Positions 40,224-52,246 are shown, counted from the first letter of the stretch. The stretch: 64,000 bases of DNA from Rhodocyclales bacterium (GCA_016183655.1 JACPEH010000013.1:1-64000), one strand, 5' to 3'. Program-made: numbers and translations. Notes: a model not told the origin generated them from the letters alone.

Positions 40224-42305
40224 TTACGCACCAGCAGTGTTGATGTCGCCCTCCAGATTCGGATAGCGGACATGGTCCACCAGCTCCTGCACCTCCTTCG
40301 ACGGCGCCGGCGTGATCAGCGTGCCGACGATGATGCCGATGAAGCCGGCCGGAATGCCGAAGATGCCGGCAGCGATCGGGTTGATGTCCCACCAAAGCTT
40401 TGCATTGACGCCGAAGAACGGATAGGTCAGGTACATGTAGTAGGCGCAGAAGAAGAGGCCCGCCGACATGCCGAGGATCGCCCCGAGCTTGTTCGCCCGT
40501 TTCCAGAACACCCCGCAGACCAGCGCCGGGAAGAAGGCGGAGGCCGCCAGCGAGAACGCCGCACCGACAAGGAACAGGATGTCGCCCGGTTTCAGCGAGG
40601 TGACGTAGGCCGCGAGGGCCGCCACCACCAGCAGCAACGCCTTGGACACCACCAGGCGGCGGGTCGTCGGCGCGTTCGGGTCGATGATCTTGTAGTAGAC
40701 GTCGTGCGACAGCGCGTTGGCGATCGTCAGCAGCAGACCGTCGGCGGTCGACAGCGCCGCCGCCAGGCCGCCCGCCGCCACCAGACCGGAGATCACGTAC
40801 GGCAGGCCGGCGATCTCGGGCGTGGCAAGCACGACGAGGTCGCCGCCGATGGTGATCTCGGCCAGTTGGACGAGGCCGTCCTTGTTGATATCGCTGATCG
40901 CCATCAGCGTCTTGTCCACCGCCGCCCAGTTCGCCACCCATCCTGGCAGCTGCGCGAACGAGGTTCCCACCAGATTGGCGTAGACCTCGTACTTGACCAG
41001 CACCGCCAGCGCCGGCGCGGTGAAGTAGAGCAGGAAGATGAAGAACAGCGACCAGAACACCGAGACGCGGGCTTCACGTACCGACGGCGTCGTGTAGAAG
41101 CGCATCAGGATGTGGGGCAGCGCGGCGGTGCCGACCATCAGGCAGAGGATCAGCGCGAGGAAATTCCTCTTCGCCACGTCGCGCGCCTTGTCGTCCTTGG
41201 CCGGGAAGGGTTCGGCATGGGGCTTGATCGGCGCCGCCTTGGCGGTACTGCCCGCCTTCGCCGCGGTCCATGCCTTCTTCGCCGCGGCCGGCGTCGGCGG
41301 GTACTCCTTGACCGCCTTCTCCGCCGTTTCGATCGCCTTGGCGTCGGCGCCGGTAGTGCGCAGCTCGGTCACCTTCGCCATCAGCTTCTCCTTCTCGGCG
41401 GCGAGGAAAGCGGCACCGCCGGTTTCCAGCCCCTTCAGGTTGGCATCGGCGGCGGCGGCGCGGTCGCGGAAGATCTGGCGAACGCTCTCTTCCCGGGCGC
41501 CGTCCGGCGAGCTCTTGTCGTTGAGCACTTTCTCGCGCTCGCTGACCTTCTGCAGCTGCTGGCCGTAGGCGATCTGCGGGATCGGGTTGCCGGTGTGCTT
41601 CACCGACAGCCAGACCACCGGGATCATGTAGGCGACGATCAGGATGATGTACTGCGCCACCTGCGTCCAGGTCACCGCCTTCATGCCGCCGAGGAAGGAA
41701 CAGACCAGGATGCCGGCGAGGCCGACGAAGACGCCCATGGTGAATTCCAGGCCGGTGAAGCGGCTGGTGATCAGGCCGACGCCGTAGATCTGCGCGATCA
41801 CGTAGGTGAAGGAGCAGAGGATCGCGGCGAGCACGCCGATCAGGCGCGGGATATTGCCGCCGTAGCGCGCACCGAGGAAGTCCGGGATGGTGAATTGCCC
41901 GAACTTGCGCAGGTACGGTGCCAGGAACAGCGCCACCAGACAGTAACCGCCGGTCCAGCCCATGATGAAGGCGAGCCCGTCATAGCCGGTGTGGTACAGC
42001 GTGCCCGCCATGCCGATGAAGGACGCCGCGCTCATCCAGTCGGCGCCGGTGGCCATGCCGTTGAACAGCGCCGGCACCCGCCGACCGGCGACGTAGTACT
42101 CCGACACGTCCGCCGTCTTCGACATGAAGCCGATGCCGGCATAGAGCAGGATGGTTGCCGCCAGGAACAGGTAGCCGAGGATCTTGTTCGGCACCCCGGC
42201 GAATTCGAGGATGCCGACCAGGATCACGAAGGTGACAAAACCGCCCGTGTAGAAGGTGTAGTACTTCTTCAGCTGGGTGGCAAATTGCGATTGGGTCTGA
42301 GCCAT
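40224..42305 (-). CDS. sodium:solute symporter, VC_2705-type large subunit
   Basis: The 693-residue protein has the ActP-like core (SEYYVAGRRVPALFNGMATG, ADWMSAASFIG, FTIPDFLGARYGG, PHILMRFYTTPSVREAR) and a soluble, helical insertion of about 130 residues (about 255-390, rich in Lys, Ala and Glu) after the sixth to seventh helix, the mark of the large VC_2705 subfamily. An EF-hand-like segment (SDINKDGLVQLAE) lies in a later loop. It imports acetate or another short carboxylate with sodium. The start overlaps the DUF4212 stop as ATGA, so the two are made together. Confidence 0.92.
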   Translation of the reverse strand: MAQTQSQFATQLKKYYTFYTGGFVTFVILVGILEFAGVPNKILGYLFLAATILLYAGIGFMSKTADVSEYYVAGRRVPALFNGMATGADWMSAASFIGMAGTLYHTGYDGLAFIMGWTGGYCLVALFLAPYLRKFGQFTIPDFLGARYGGNIPRLIGVLAAILCSFTYVIAQIYGVGLITSRFTGLEFTMGVFVGLAGILVCSFLGGMKAVTWTQVAQYIILIVAYMIPVVWLSVKHTGNPIPQIAYGQQLQKVSEREKVLNDKSSPDGAREESVRQIFRDRAAAADANLKGLETGGAAFLAAEKEKLMAKVTELRTTGADAKAIETAEKAVKEYPPTPAAAKKAWTAAKAGSTAKAAPIKPHAEPFPAKDDKARDVAKRNFLALILCLMVGTAALPHILMRFYTTPSVREARVSVFWSLFFIFLLYFTAPALAVLVKYEVYANLVGTSFAQLPGWVANWAAVDKTLMAISDINKDGLVQLAEITIGGDLVVLATPEIAGLPYVISGLVAAGGLAAALSTADGLLLTIANALSHDVYYKIIDPNAPTTRRLVVSKALLLVVAALAAYVTSLKPGDILFLVGAAFSLAASAFFPALVCGVFWKRANKLGAILGMSAGLFFCAYYMYLTYPFFGVNAKLWWDINPIAAGIFGIPAGFIGIIVGTLITPAPSKEVQELVDHVRYPNLEGDINTAGA

Positions 42306-42571
42306 CAGTCGTCCTCCCCTTCATGGACCCCGTACTCCAGGTCCAGGTTGTTCATGTAGCGGGCGTAGTACCAGATGATCAGTACATACACCACCAGCGA
42401 ACCCTGCGCCCCCATGTAGAACCCGAGCGGGAAGCCGAGGATGACGATGGAGTTGAGTTCGCGCGCATAGAACGAGGCAACGAAGGTAACGACAAACCAG
42501 ATGAACAGCAGAATACCGGTCACGACAAGGTTCTTGTGCCAGTACTCGACGTGCTTCTGAGTCAATTGCAT
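42305..42571 (-). CDS. DUF4212 small subunit of the sodium:solute symporter
   Basis: The 88-residue protein (MQLTQKHVEYWHKNLVVTGI) has two membrane helices separated by ARELNSIVILGFPLGFYMG, and ends in acidic residues. This is the DUF4212 family that always travels with VC_2705-type symporters. It is coupled to the large subunit by an ATGA overlap, with GGAGG ribosome site upstream. Confidence 0.93.
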   Translation of the reverse strand: MQLTQKHVEYWHKNLVVTGILLFIWFVVTFVASFYARELNSIVILGFPLGFYMGAQGSLVVYVLIIWYYARYMNNLDLEYGVHEGEDD

Positions 42572-42719
42572 GGAAGGGGCCCTCCTCCTGAGAAAGTCTT
42601 CCAGTTGCGCATTACCGCACCGCCCGACTGACACGGCACGGCACTATGGAGGTTCCGGCCGCTATTCCGGTCTGACGCCACGCGGCCGATGCCTCCAAAA
42701 GACGGAACGGACCAAAGCT

Positions 42720-42733
42720 TTGATCCAGGTCAA
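42720..42733. promoter_or_regulatory. FNR/Anr-like box upstream of the DUF4212-symporter operon
   Basis: TTGAT-CCAG-GTCAA matches the TTGAT-N4-ATCAA consensus at nine of ten positions. It lies about 150 bases before the DUF4212 start, suggesting oxygen-dependent control of this transporter. Confidence 0.45.
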
Positions 42734-42825
42734 TTCCACCCTTGACTGGCAAGAGTCCGCCTGTTTCCTTTCACGAAACTTACAAAGCTGACAGGAATGT
42801 CAGGAATTTGATCTGCGCATCGCGT

Positions 42826-44862
42826 TCAGGAATGGGGGTAACGCAGGCGCTCGACGAGATCCTGCGTCTGTTGCGGCGGCGGCGGGGTGAGCAGGCTGAC
42901 GACGGCAATGACGACGAAGCCGACCGGCACCCCCCAGATGCCCGCCGAGGTCGACTGCACCTCCAGCCACGGTTCCATGCCGATGCCGTGCAGGCCGAGC
43001 CAGGGCAGGTTGTCGAACTGCACGCGCAGCATGTAGTACAGCGTCATCAGCAGGCCGGCGAGCATGCCGGCGACGGCGCCCTGCTTGTTCGCCCGCCGCC
43101 AGAAGATGCCCAGCACCAGCGCCGGGAAGAAGGCGGCGCCGGCGATCGAGAAGGCCCAGGCGACCATCGACAGGATGGTCGCCGGTTTCTGCGCGGCGAC
43201 CATCGCCGCCATGACCGCCACCACCAGCAGCAGCGACTTCGAGATCACCAGCCGCCACTGCGTCGACGCCTGCGGTCGGATCACCTTGTAGTAGACGTCG
43301 TGCGACAGCGCGCCGGTGATCGTCAGCAGCAGGCCGTCGGCGGTAGACAGCGCGGCCGCCAGCGCGCCGGCGGCGACCAGGCCGGAGACGACGTAGGGCA
43401 GGCCGGCGATCTCCGGCGTCGCCAGCACGATCACGTCCGGGTTCAGCGTCAGCTCGGCGAGCTGCAGGAGGCCGTCGCCGTTGATGTCCTCGATCGACAC
43501 CAGCCCGAGCTTGCCCCAGGCGGCGATCCACCCCGGCAGGCGGGCGATCTCGCTGTTGACCAGGTGCAGGTAGATCTCGTACTTGGCGAAGACCGCGTAG
43601 GCCGGCGCCGTCAGGTACAGCGCGAGAATGAACAACAGCGACCAGAACACCGACTTGCGCGCCTCGCGCACGCTCGGCGTCGTGTAGTAGCGGACCAGGA
43701 TGTGCGGCAGCGCAGCGGTGCCGATCATCAGGCAGAACACCAGCGTCAGGAAATTGATGCGGGCGGCATTCCGCTGTTCCTCGCTGGCACCGGGGAAGGC
43801 TTCGGCATGGTGGCTGGGAACGGAGGCCCGCTCCTGCGCTGCCTGCTTCGCTTCGCCCCATTTCGCCCGCGCCTGTTCCGGCGTCGCCGGCAGCTCGCGG
43901 CGCTGGCGTTCCAGTGCCAGCACCTCGCGCATCGAGGCATTGGCGTCCAGCTTGCGCTCGTTTATCACCGCCGACAGCCGCTGCTTTTCCTCGGCCAGCG
44001 AGGCCGGCAGGCGTTCGATGCGTGCGCCATAGGCATCGGCGCGCTCCTGGTAGCGCCGGCGCGCGTCCTCCTCGGCCGGCAGGTGGAAGATCTGCGTCTC
44101 CAGCACGCGCACCTTCTCCAGCACCTCGCCATAGACCAGCTGCGGCACCGGCACCGAGGTCACCTTCAGCGACAGCAGCGCCACCGGCGCGATGTAGGCG
44201 ATGATCAGGATCACGTACTGCGCAACCTGCGTCCACGTCACCGCGCGCATGCCGCCGAGGAACGAGCAGACGAGGATGCCGGCCAGCCCGAGGAAGATGC
44301 CGATCTCGAACTGCAGGCCGACGAAGCGGCTGGCGATCAGGCCGACGCCGTAGATCTGCGCGACCACGTAGACGAAGGACGCCAGCACCGCGGCGAAGAC
44401 GCCGACCAGCCGCGCCGCGTTGCCACCGTAGCGGGCGGCGAGGAAGTCAGGGATGGTGTACTGGCCGAACTTGCGCAGGTAGGGCGCGAGCAGCAGCGCC
44501 ACCAGCACGTAGCCGCCGGTCCAGCCCATCACGTAGGCCAGCCCCTGGTAGCCGGACAGGTACAAGGTGCCGGCCAGCCCGATGAACGACGCGGCGCTCA
44601 TCCAGTCGGCGCCGGTGGCCATGCCGTTGAACACCGCCGGCACGCGGCGGCCGGCGACGTAGTATTCGGACACGTTGGCAGTCCGGCTCATGATGCCGAT
44701 CGCGGCATAGATCATGATCGTGAAGAAGAGGAAGGCGTAGCCGATCCAGCGCGGCGGCATGCCCTGCCATTCGAGCAGCGCCAGCAGCGCGATGAGCACC
44801 ATGAAGCCGCCGGTATAGGCGAGGTAGTACTTGCGCAGGCGCGTAGCGAGGTCGGAATTCAT
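42826..44862 (-). CDS. second sodium:solute symporter, VC_2705-type large subunit
   Basis: The 678-residue protein is a paralog of the symporter at 40224-42305, with the same core motifs, the same helical insertion (about 258-375, here with many Arg and Glu) and the same EF-hand-like loop (EDINGDGLLQLAE). No DUF4212 gene lies immediately upstream, so it may use the partner encoded at 42305 or work alone. It follows the exonuclease gene by 24 bases, in a cluster with the DUF294 protein and acs that is typical of acetate-use loci. ATG 44862 is preferred over a TTG one codon earlier. Confidence 0.9.
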   Translation of the reverse strand: MNSDLATRLRKYYLAYTGGFMVLIALLALLEWQGMPPRWIGYAFLFFTIMIYAAIGIMSRTANVSEYYVAGRRVPAVFNGMATGADWMSAASFIGLAGTLYLSGYQGLAYVMGWTGGYVLVALLLAPYLRKFGQYTIPDFLAARYGGNAARLVGVFAAVLASFVYVVAQIYGVGLIASRFVGLQFEIGIFLGLAGILVCSFLGGMRAVTWTQVAQYVILIIAYIAPVALLSLKVTSVPVPQLVYGEVLEKVRVLETQIFHLPAEEDARRRYQERADAYGARIERLPASLAEEKQRLSAVINERKLDANASMREVLALERQRRELPATPEQARAKWGEAKQAAQERASVPSHHAEAFPGASEEQRNAARINFLTLVFCLMIGTAALPHILVRYYTTPSVREARKSVFWSLLFILALYLTAPAYAVFAKYEIYLHLVNSEIARLPGWIAAWGKLGLVSIEDINGDGLLQLAELTLNPDVIVLATPEIAGLPYVVSGLVAAGALAAALSTADGLLLTITGALSHDVYYKVIRPQASTQWRLVISKSLLLVVAVMAAMVAAQKPATILSMVAWAFSIAGAAFFPALVLGIFWRRANKQGAVAGMLAGLLMTLYYMLRVQFDNLPWLGLHGIGMEPWLEVQSTSAGIWGVPVGFVVIAVVSLLTPPPPQQTQDLVERLRYPHS

Positions 44863-44886
44863 CAAGGCACCCTGTCCGCGTCGTCG

Positions 44887-45606
44887 CTAGCCGGCCCGGC
44901 GCACCCAGCGCCTGGCTCGTTCCGTATCCATGAACACCTGCGCCGACTCCTTGCCGAGCGCCGCGCCGCGCGTCAGCGCCACCTGCAAGAGCTGCGCGGT
45001 GGCGTACGCATCGGCGATCGCGTTGTGGCGCAGGAAGTTGCTGATGCCGAACTGGGCAAGCCAGTCGTCGAGCTGCACCTGCGCGTCGATGCGTTCGCGG
45101 TACAGCTCCGGCAGCACCCAGGCCAGATCGATCCAGCGCAGATCGGGCGAGACGCCAAGGTAGCGCTTCATCGCGCGGTCGATCATCGCCTGGTCGAACT
45201 CGGCGTGATAGGCAACCAGCGGCGCCTTGCCGACGTAGTCGAGAAAGCGCAGCAAGGCCTCGGCCGGCTCGACGCCGTCTTGCTGCGCGCTGCCGCCGAT
45301 GCCGTGGATCAGGATGTTCTCGTGCGAGCTGACCTCGTCTTGGCGCAGCACGATGCCGAAGGCATCGAGCGGATCGATCATCCCCCCGTTCACCGCCACC
45401 GCACCGATCGAGATCAGCCGATCCTTGATCATGTTCAGGCCACTGGCCTCGACATCGACCACCACGTAGCGCGTGCGGAAGTGCGGCTGCGAAAAGTCCT
45501 CGGGCGGGCGCTTACGCCACTCCTCCAGGGCCGCCGCCTGTTCCGGCGGCAGACTGACGTCGGGATCGGCGGCGGCGACGCCGAAGAGGTTTTTCAGCCA
45601 CTGCAT
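44887..45606 (-). CDS. DnaQ-like 3'-5' exonuclease
   Basis: The 239-residue protein has the DEDDh signature: YVVVDVEASGL (D and E), YHAEFDQAMID (second D) and HNAIADAYATAQLL (H and last D). It resembles the epsilon-like exonucleases found next to DUF294 and VC_2705-type symporter genes, where a regulatory nucleotide-processing role has been proposed. It lies 4 bases after the DUF294 stop, so the pair is co-transcribed. Confidence 0.88.
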   Translation of the reverse strand: MQWLKNLFGVAAADPDVSLPPEQAAALEEWRKRPPEDFSQPHFRTRYVVVDVEASGLNMIKDRLISIGAVAVNGGMIDPLDAFGIVLRQDEVSSHENILIHGIGGSAQQDGVEPAEALLRFLDYVGKAPLVAYHAEFDQAMIDRAMKRYLGVSPDLRWIDLAWVLPELYRERIDAQVQLDDWLAQFGISNFLRHNAIADAYATAQLLQVALTRGAALGKESAQVFMDTERARRWVRRAG

Positions 45607-45610
45607 GGCG

Positions 45611-47521
45611 TCAGACCTGGTAGTCGAGCTTGAGCCGCTGCTGCAGCTTGCGCACCTGGCGGAAGGACTCCTTCAGGATGCGCCGGTCGAGCTCGTTGAG
45701 CTGGTCCGGGTTGATGAAGTTGTCGCCCGGGCGGCCGTGCTCATGCTCGAAGTGCTGGTGCCGCAGGCGCAAGAGCTGGATGAAGTTGAAGCCCTCGACG
45801 ATCGCCGCCGTCTCGTCGGAGGCCATGCCCATGCGTTGGCCGGAGAGGCGGATGCGCTGCACGGTATTGGTGTTGTAGAGGCCGGTGGCCAGCGAGAAGA
45901 TGCGCGCGGCATCGATGAACAGGCGGGCGCCGTAGGTCTTCAGGTCGATGCAGCCGGGGTGCTCCGGGTTGAGGTCGGTCACGAAGTCGCGGATCTTGCC
46001 GAGCGGCGGCTGCACCTGCAGCGCGTTGCTCGCCATCATGCGCAGGAACACCCCCTGCGACTTGACCATCTTCAGCAGGCTCATGCGCAGCCGGTCGGCC
46101 AGGTGCGTCGCCCCGTAGAGGCCGCGGAAGTCGAAGAAGATCGAGGCGTTGAGCAGCGCCTGCGGCTCCGGCACGCGGATCCAGCGCAAAAACTTCTCCT
46201 CCCAGGCCTCCAGCGTCAGGCACAGCTCCGAGTTGCTGGCCATGATGTTGCCCTTGCAGAACGGGAAACCGACCGCGTCGAGGTCGCGGTTCACGTCCTG
46301 CGCGAACTCCAGCAGGCGCAGCTCCAGCTCCTCCCGGTTCATGATGTCCGGGCAGATGTAGAGAATTCCGTTGTCCTGGTCGGTGCTGAAGGTCTGCTCG
46401 TCGCGCCCCTCCGAGCCGAACGACAGCCAGGTCCACTCGATGCCGTAGAGGTCGTGGCGGGCGAGGTTCAGCTGGATCACGCGGCGGGTCACGGTATCGT
46501 TCAGCGCCGAGATGAACTGCGTCAGTTGCTCGGCGCCGACGCCCTGCGCCAGCATGTTCAGCGCCAGCTGGCGCACGTCGGCGCCGGCCTGGCGGAGCAC
46601 CGCGATGTCCTGCGCGCCCTCGATCGACTGGCGGATCTGGCGCAGGCCGACCCGCTGCAGCGTGAACAGGTCGCGCTCGGAGACGACGCCCTTCAGCCGC
46701 CCCTCGCCGTCGACGGCGAGCACGTGGCGTACGCTGTGCATCGCCATCGCCAGCGCCGCGTCGTAGACATGCGCATGCTCCGGGAGGGCATGCGGATGCG
46801 ACGACATCACGTCGGCAATCGGCCGGTCGAGCGACAGCCCCGGCAGCAGGATGCGCTTCAGCGCGTCCGACTGCGTGAAGATGCCGATCGGCTGCTGGTT
46901 CTCGTCGACCACCACCATCGAGCCGACATGGCCCGAGACCATGGCCTCGACCACCTGGCGGATCGGCGTCTCCGGCCCGACCGACACCGGCGCCTTGGAA
47001 ATGATCGACGACAGCGGCGAGCTCATCGACTGCTGCTCGGCCGCGCGCTGCGCGAACTGCACCTGCAGCTGCCGGCGCGACTGGTTGAGCAGCGTCGCGA
47101 TGTACTGCGTGCAGAACAGGTTGAACTGCTGGCTCATCTGCATCAGCTGCACGAAATCCTCGGCAGCGAGCTGGTAGCAGAAGGTATCCACGATGGCGAC
47201 GTAGGAATTGGTCGAGGCGCGGCGTGCCATCACCGAGCCGATCGGGAAGCATTCGCCCATGCCCAGCGTCAGCGACGAATATTCGGTGACGTTGATCTCG
47301 CCGGACTGCCGCGCCAGCACCTTGCCGCGCTGGATGATGTAGAAGGTATTGACCGGCCCCATCTCCGGGGTAACGATGTACGAGTCCTTCGGGAAGTAAC
47401 CGAGCTTGGCCTTCTCGGCGAGAAAAATCAGCGCCTCGCGCTCCATGCGGTCGAACGGCGAATGCCGGCGCAAGGCCTCGATCGTCGCATCCACCAGCAT
47501 CCTGGTCGCGTTTGTACTCAT
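45611..47521 (-). CDS. cNMP-binding/CBS/DUF294 nucleotidyltransferase-like signalling protein
   Basis: The 636-residue protein has an N-terminal cyclic-nucleotide-binding fold (about 20-140, with GECFPIGS), a CBS pair (about 165-295, IADVMSSHPHALPEH), and the DUF294 region (about 320-630) whose GSEGRDEQT and DQDNG resemble the GlnD-type nucleotidyltransferase active site. It has no membrane segment. In acetate clusters it is thought to control symporter activity through nucleotides. It shares an operon with the exonuclease and second symporter. Confidence 0.9.
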   Translation of the reverse strand: MSTNATRMLVDATIEALRRHSPFDRMEREALIFLAEKAKLGYFPKDSYIVTPEMGPVNTFYIIQRGKVLARQSGEINVTEYSSLTLGMGECFPIGSVMARRASTNSYVAIVDTFCYQLAAEDFVQLMQMSQQFNLFCTQYIATLLNQSRRQLQVQFAQRAAEQQSMSSPLSSIISKAPVSVGPETPIRQVVEAMVSGHVGSMVVVDENQQPIGIFTQSDALKRILLPGLSLDRPIADVMSSHPHALPEHAHVYDAALAMAMHSVRHVLAVDGEGRLKGVVSERDLFTLQRVGLRQIRQSIEGAQDIAVLRQAGADVRQLALNMLAQGVGAEQLTQFISALNDTVTRRVIQLNLARHDLYGIEWTWLSFGSEGRDEQTFSTDQDNGILYICPDIMNREELELRLLEFAQDVNRDLDAVGFPFCKGNIMASNSELCLTLEAWEEKFLRWIRVPEPQALLNASIFFDFRGLYGATHLADRLRMSLLKMVKSQGVFLRMMASNALQVQPPLGKIRDFVTDLNPEHPGCIDLKTYGARLFIDAARIFSLATGLYNTNTVQRIRLSGQRMGMASDETAAIVEGFNFIQLLRLRHQHFEHEHGRPGDNFINPDQLNELDRRILKESFRQVRKLQQRLKLDYQV

Positions 47522-47544
47522 TCCCCTGCCCCCCCGGCAGCCAA

Positions 47545-47577
47545 ATAAAAAGGCCGGCGCTGTAATCAGCGCCGGCC
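47545..47577 (-). terminator. terminator after acs
   Basis: Stem GGCCGGCGCTG / CAGCGCCGGCC with a TAAT-type loop, followed on the minus strand by TTTTTATTT. It lies between acs and the DUF294 gene. Confidence 0.9.
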
Positions 47578-47733
47578 CAACTGAAGCGGTCTCTCCTCCG
47601 CATCAACTACGGACGCATCCCCTGCCATTGTATGCCGGTTGAACACGCCCCTGTCTCCTCCGCCCGCTATCTCCGTATTGTTCAGCGGGTCGGTGCGCGC
47701 CGGCGGGAAGTCTCCTGCCGGCGCATGGCCTGC

Positions 47734-49716
<1,983 letters not shown>

Positions 49717-49994
49717 GAAGCATCTCCTCAAAAGGGGTTAACTGAGCGTTCGGTGCGAAGCCCCGATTCAAGCATTCCGGTCATCGGAAGCGAAAAGCTA
49801 CCCGGAAACGGGCAGCGGGACTGCGACCGGCTGGCGGAACATCGTAACCGTCCGCCTTCCGGAACCGTTCTGGATTAGACCCGCAAAGCCTTACAGATCG
49901 CTTACAGCAAAAACCGCATGGGGCCTCGGTTTTCGCTGCACTGCAACATGGAGACGATGCTAAAATCCGCTCTCTTTTTCGCACAGATCCGGCA

Positions 49995-50537
49995 ATGAAT
50001 CAAATCGTCAAGCTTCTCGAAACCTCGATTTTCGCCAGCCGTTGGATCCAGGCCCCGCTCTATCTCGGCCTGATCGTCGCCCAGATCGTCTACTGCTACC
50101 TGTTCATGGTCGAGCTCTCGCACCTGGTGCACAACGCCTTCGGCGAAAAGCACATCAGCGAGACCGACGTGATGCTGATCGTCCTCGGCCTGATCGACGT
50201 GGTGATGATCGCCAACCTGCTGATCATGGTCATCGTCGGCGGCTACGAAACCTTCGTTTCCCGGCTCGACCTCGAAGACCACCCGGACCAGCCGGAATGG
50301 CTGTCGCACGTCAATGCCGGCGTCCTCAAGATCAAACTGTCGACGGCGATCATCGGCATCTCCTCGATCCACCTGCTGAAAACCTTCATCAACGCCGGCA
50401 ACATGACCGAGCACACGATCAAGTGGCAGGTCATCATCCACGTCGTCTTCCTTGTTTCCGCCGCGGCCATGGCCTGGGTGGACAAGCTGATGAACGAGAC
50501 GCTGCAACTGCAGCACCAGGGCAAGCAGCATCACTGA
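49995..50537 (+). CDS. YqhA family (UPF0114) membrane protein
   Basis: The 180-residue protein (MNQIVKLLETSIFASRWIQA) has three or four membrane helices and the family motifs RWIQAPLYLGL and GGYETFVSRL. Function is unknown in all species. It is divergent from acs and 37 bases before fumarase, probably in one transcript with it. The 278-base gap between acs and this gene shows no feature I can name beyond presumed promoters. Confidence 0.9.
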   Translation: MNQIVKLLETSIFASRWIQAPLYLGLIVAQIVYCYLFMVELSHLVHNAFGEKHISETDVMLIVLGLIDVVMIANLLIMVIVGGYETFVSRLDLEDHPDQPEWLSHVNAGVLKIKLSTAIIGISSIHLLKTFINAGNMTEHTIKWQVIIHVVFLVSAAAMAWVDKLMNETLQLQHQGKQHH

Positions 50538-50574
50538 ACACCACTGAAACACCTCTGAACCCACGGAGCACCTC

Positions 50575-52110
50575 ATGACCGCCATCAAGCAGGAAGACCT
50601 GATCCAGTCGATCGCCGACGCATTCCAGTACATCAGCTACTACCACCCGCTCGACTACATCACCGCGCTCGGCGAAGCCTACGAGCGCGAAGAGTCGCCG
50701 GCGGCCAAGGACGCGATCGCCCAGATCCTGACCAACAGCCGGATGGCCGCCGAAGGCCATCGCCCGATCTGCCAGGACACCGGCATCGGCATGGTCTTCA
50801 TCAAGGTCGGCATGAACGTCACCTGGCCGGATGCGACGATGAGCATCCAGAAGATGATCGACGAAGGCGTCCGCCGCGCCTACGCCAACCCGGACAACCC
50901 GCTGCGCGCATCCGTGCTCGCCGACCCCGCCGGCGCCCGCAGGAACACCAAGGACAACACCCCGGCCGTGGTGCACTTCGAGATCGTCGAAGGCGACCAC
51001 GTCGAGGTCATCTGCGCCGCCAAGGGCGGCGGCTCGGAAGCCAAGTCCAAGTTCGCCATGCTCAACCCCTCCGACGACCTGGTCGACTGGGTGCTGCACA
51101 AGATCCCGGAAATGGGCGCCGGCTGGTGCCCGCCGGGGATCATCGGCATCGGCATCGGCGGCACGCCGGAGAAGGCGATGCTGCTGGCCAAGGAATCGAT
51201 CATGGAGCCGGTGAACATCCATGAGTTGAAAGCCAAGGCGGCCAGCGGCGCCAAGCTGACCCGCGCCGAGGAACTGCGCCTCGAACTGATGGAGAAGGTC
51301 AACGCGCTGGGCGTCGGCGCCCAGGGCCTCGGCGGCCTGACCACCGTGCTCGACGTCAAGGTCCTCGACTACCCGTGCCACGCCGCCAACCTGCCGGTGG
51401 CGCTGGTGCCGAACTGCGCCGCCACGCGCCACTGCCACTTCCACCTCGACGGCTCCGGCCCGGCCCACCTGCCGACGCCGAAGCTGGAGGACTGGCCGGC
51501 GGTGACCTGGACGCCGGACGTGAAATCCGCCACCCGCGTAAACCTCGACACGCTGACCAAGGAGGAAGTCGCCTCGTGGAAGGTCGGCCAGAAGCTGCTC
51601 CTGAACGGCAAGATGCTCACCGGCCGCGACGCCGCGCACAAGCGCATCGCCGACATGCTGGCCAAGGGCGAGAAGCTGCCGGTCGACTTCACCAACCGCG
51701 TCATCTACTACGTCGGCCCGGTCGACCCGGTGCGCGACGAAGTGGTCGGCCCGGCCGGCCCGACGACGGCTACGCGCATGGACAAGTTCACCCGGATGAT
51801 GCTGGAGCAGACCGGCCTGATCTCGATGGTCGGCAAGTCCGAGCGCGGCCCGGTCGCCATCGACGCGATCAAGGACAACCAGTCGGCCTACCTGATGGCC
51901 GTCGGCGGCGCCGCCTACCTGGTGGCCAAGGCGATCAAGTCGGCCAAGGTCGTCGGCTTCGCCGACCTCGGCATGGAAGCCATCTACGAGTTCGACGTGC
52001 AGGATATGCCGGTCACCGTCGCCGTCGACTCCTCGGGCACCTCGGTGCACGAAACCGGGCCGAAGGAATGGCAGGCCAGGATCGGCAAGATCCCGGTCGC
52101 CGTAGCCTGA
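50575..52110 (+). CDS. fumA: class I fumarate hydratase, [4Fe-4S] type
   Basis: The 511-residue single-chain enzyme converts fumarate to malate in the citric acid cycle. Three cysteines expected to hold the cluster are seen in CQDTGIG, GWCPPG and NCAATRHCHF, and the C-terminal beta domain has DLGMEAIYEF. The oxygen-sensitive cluster fits a facultative or microaerobic life. A strong terminator follows the gene. The symbol fumA is used for the class; fumB-type paralogs cannot be excluded. Confidence 0.95.
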   Translation: MTAIKQEDLIQSIADAFQYISYYHPLDYITALGEAYEREESPAAKDAIAQILTNSRMAAEGHRPICQDTGIGMVFIKVGMNVTWPDATMSIQKMIDEGVRRAYANPDNPLRASVLADPAGARRNTKDNTPAVVHFEIVEGDHVEVICAAKGGGSEAKSKFAMLNPSDDLVDWVLHKIPEMGAGWCPPGIIGIGIGGTPEKAMLLAKESIMEPVNIHELKAKAASGAKLTRAEELRLELMEKVNALGVGAQGLGGLTTVLDVKVLDYPCHAANLPVALVPNCAATRHCHFHLDGSGPAHLPTPKLEDWPAVTWTPDVKSATRVNLDTLTKEEVASWKVGQKLLLNGKMLTGRDAAHKRIADMLAKGEKLPVDFTNRVIYYVGPVDPVRDEVVGPAGPTTATRMDKFTRMMLEQTGLISMVGKSERGPVAIDAIKDNQSAYLMAVGGAAYLVAKAIKSAKVVGFADLGMEAIYEFDVQDMPVTVAVDSSGTSVHETGPKEWQARIGKIPVAVA

Positions 52111-52130
52111 GCGACCACCGCGACTGCCCC

Positions 52131-52168
52131 GAAGCCGGCCATGGCCTCATGCGCCGGCTTCTTTTTTT
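52131..52168 (+). terminator. terminator after fumarase
   Basis: Stem GAAGCCGGC / GCCGGCTTC followed by seven T residues, 20 bases after the stop. Confidence 0.93.
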
Positions 52169-52205
52169 GCACGCGGCCAACCGCCTGCAACGCGCCGCCC
52201 CCACC

Positions 52206-52246
52206 GTCATTCCGGGGCGGCCCGCCGGGCAGAACCCGGAATCCAG
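52206..52246. repeat. short relative of the MITE internal inverted repeat
   Basis: GTCATTCCGGG and CCCGGAATCCAG face each other across about 18 bases. The same GTCATTCC/GGAATCC arms occur inside both MITE copies, but the terminal CTAG...CTAG ends are absent, so this is a fragment or a simpler family member. Confidence 0.6.
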
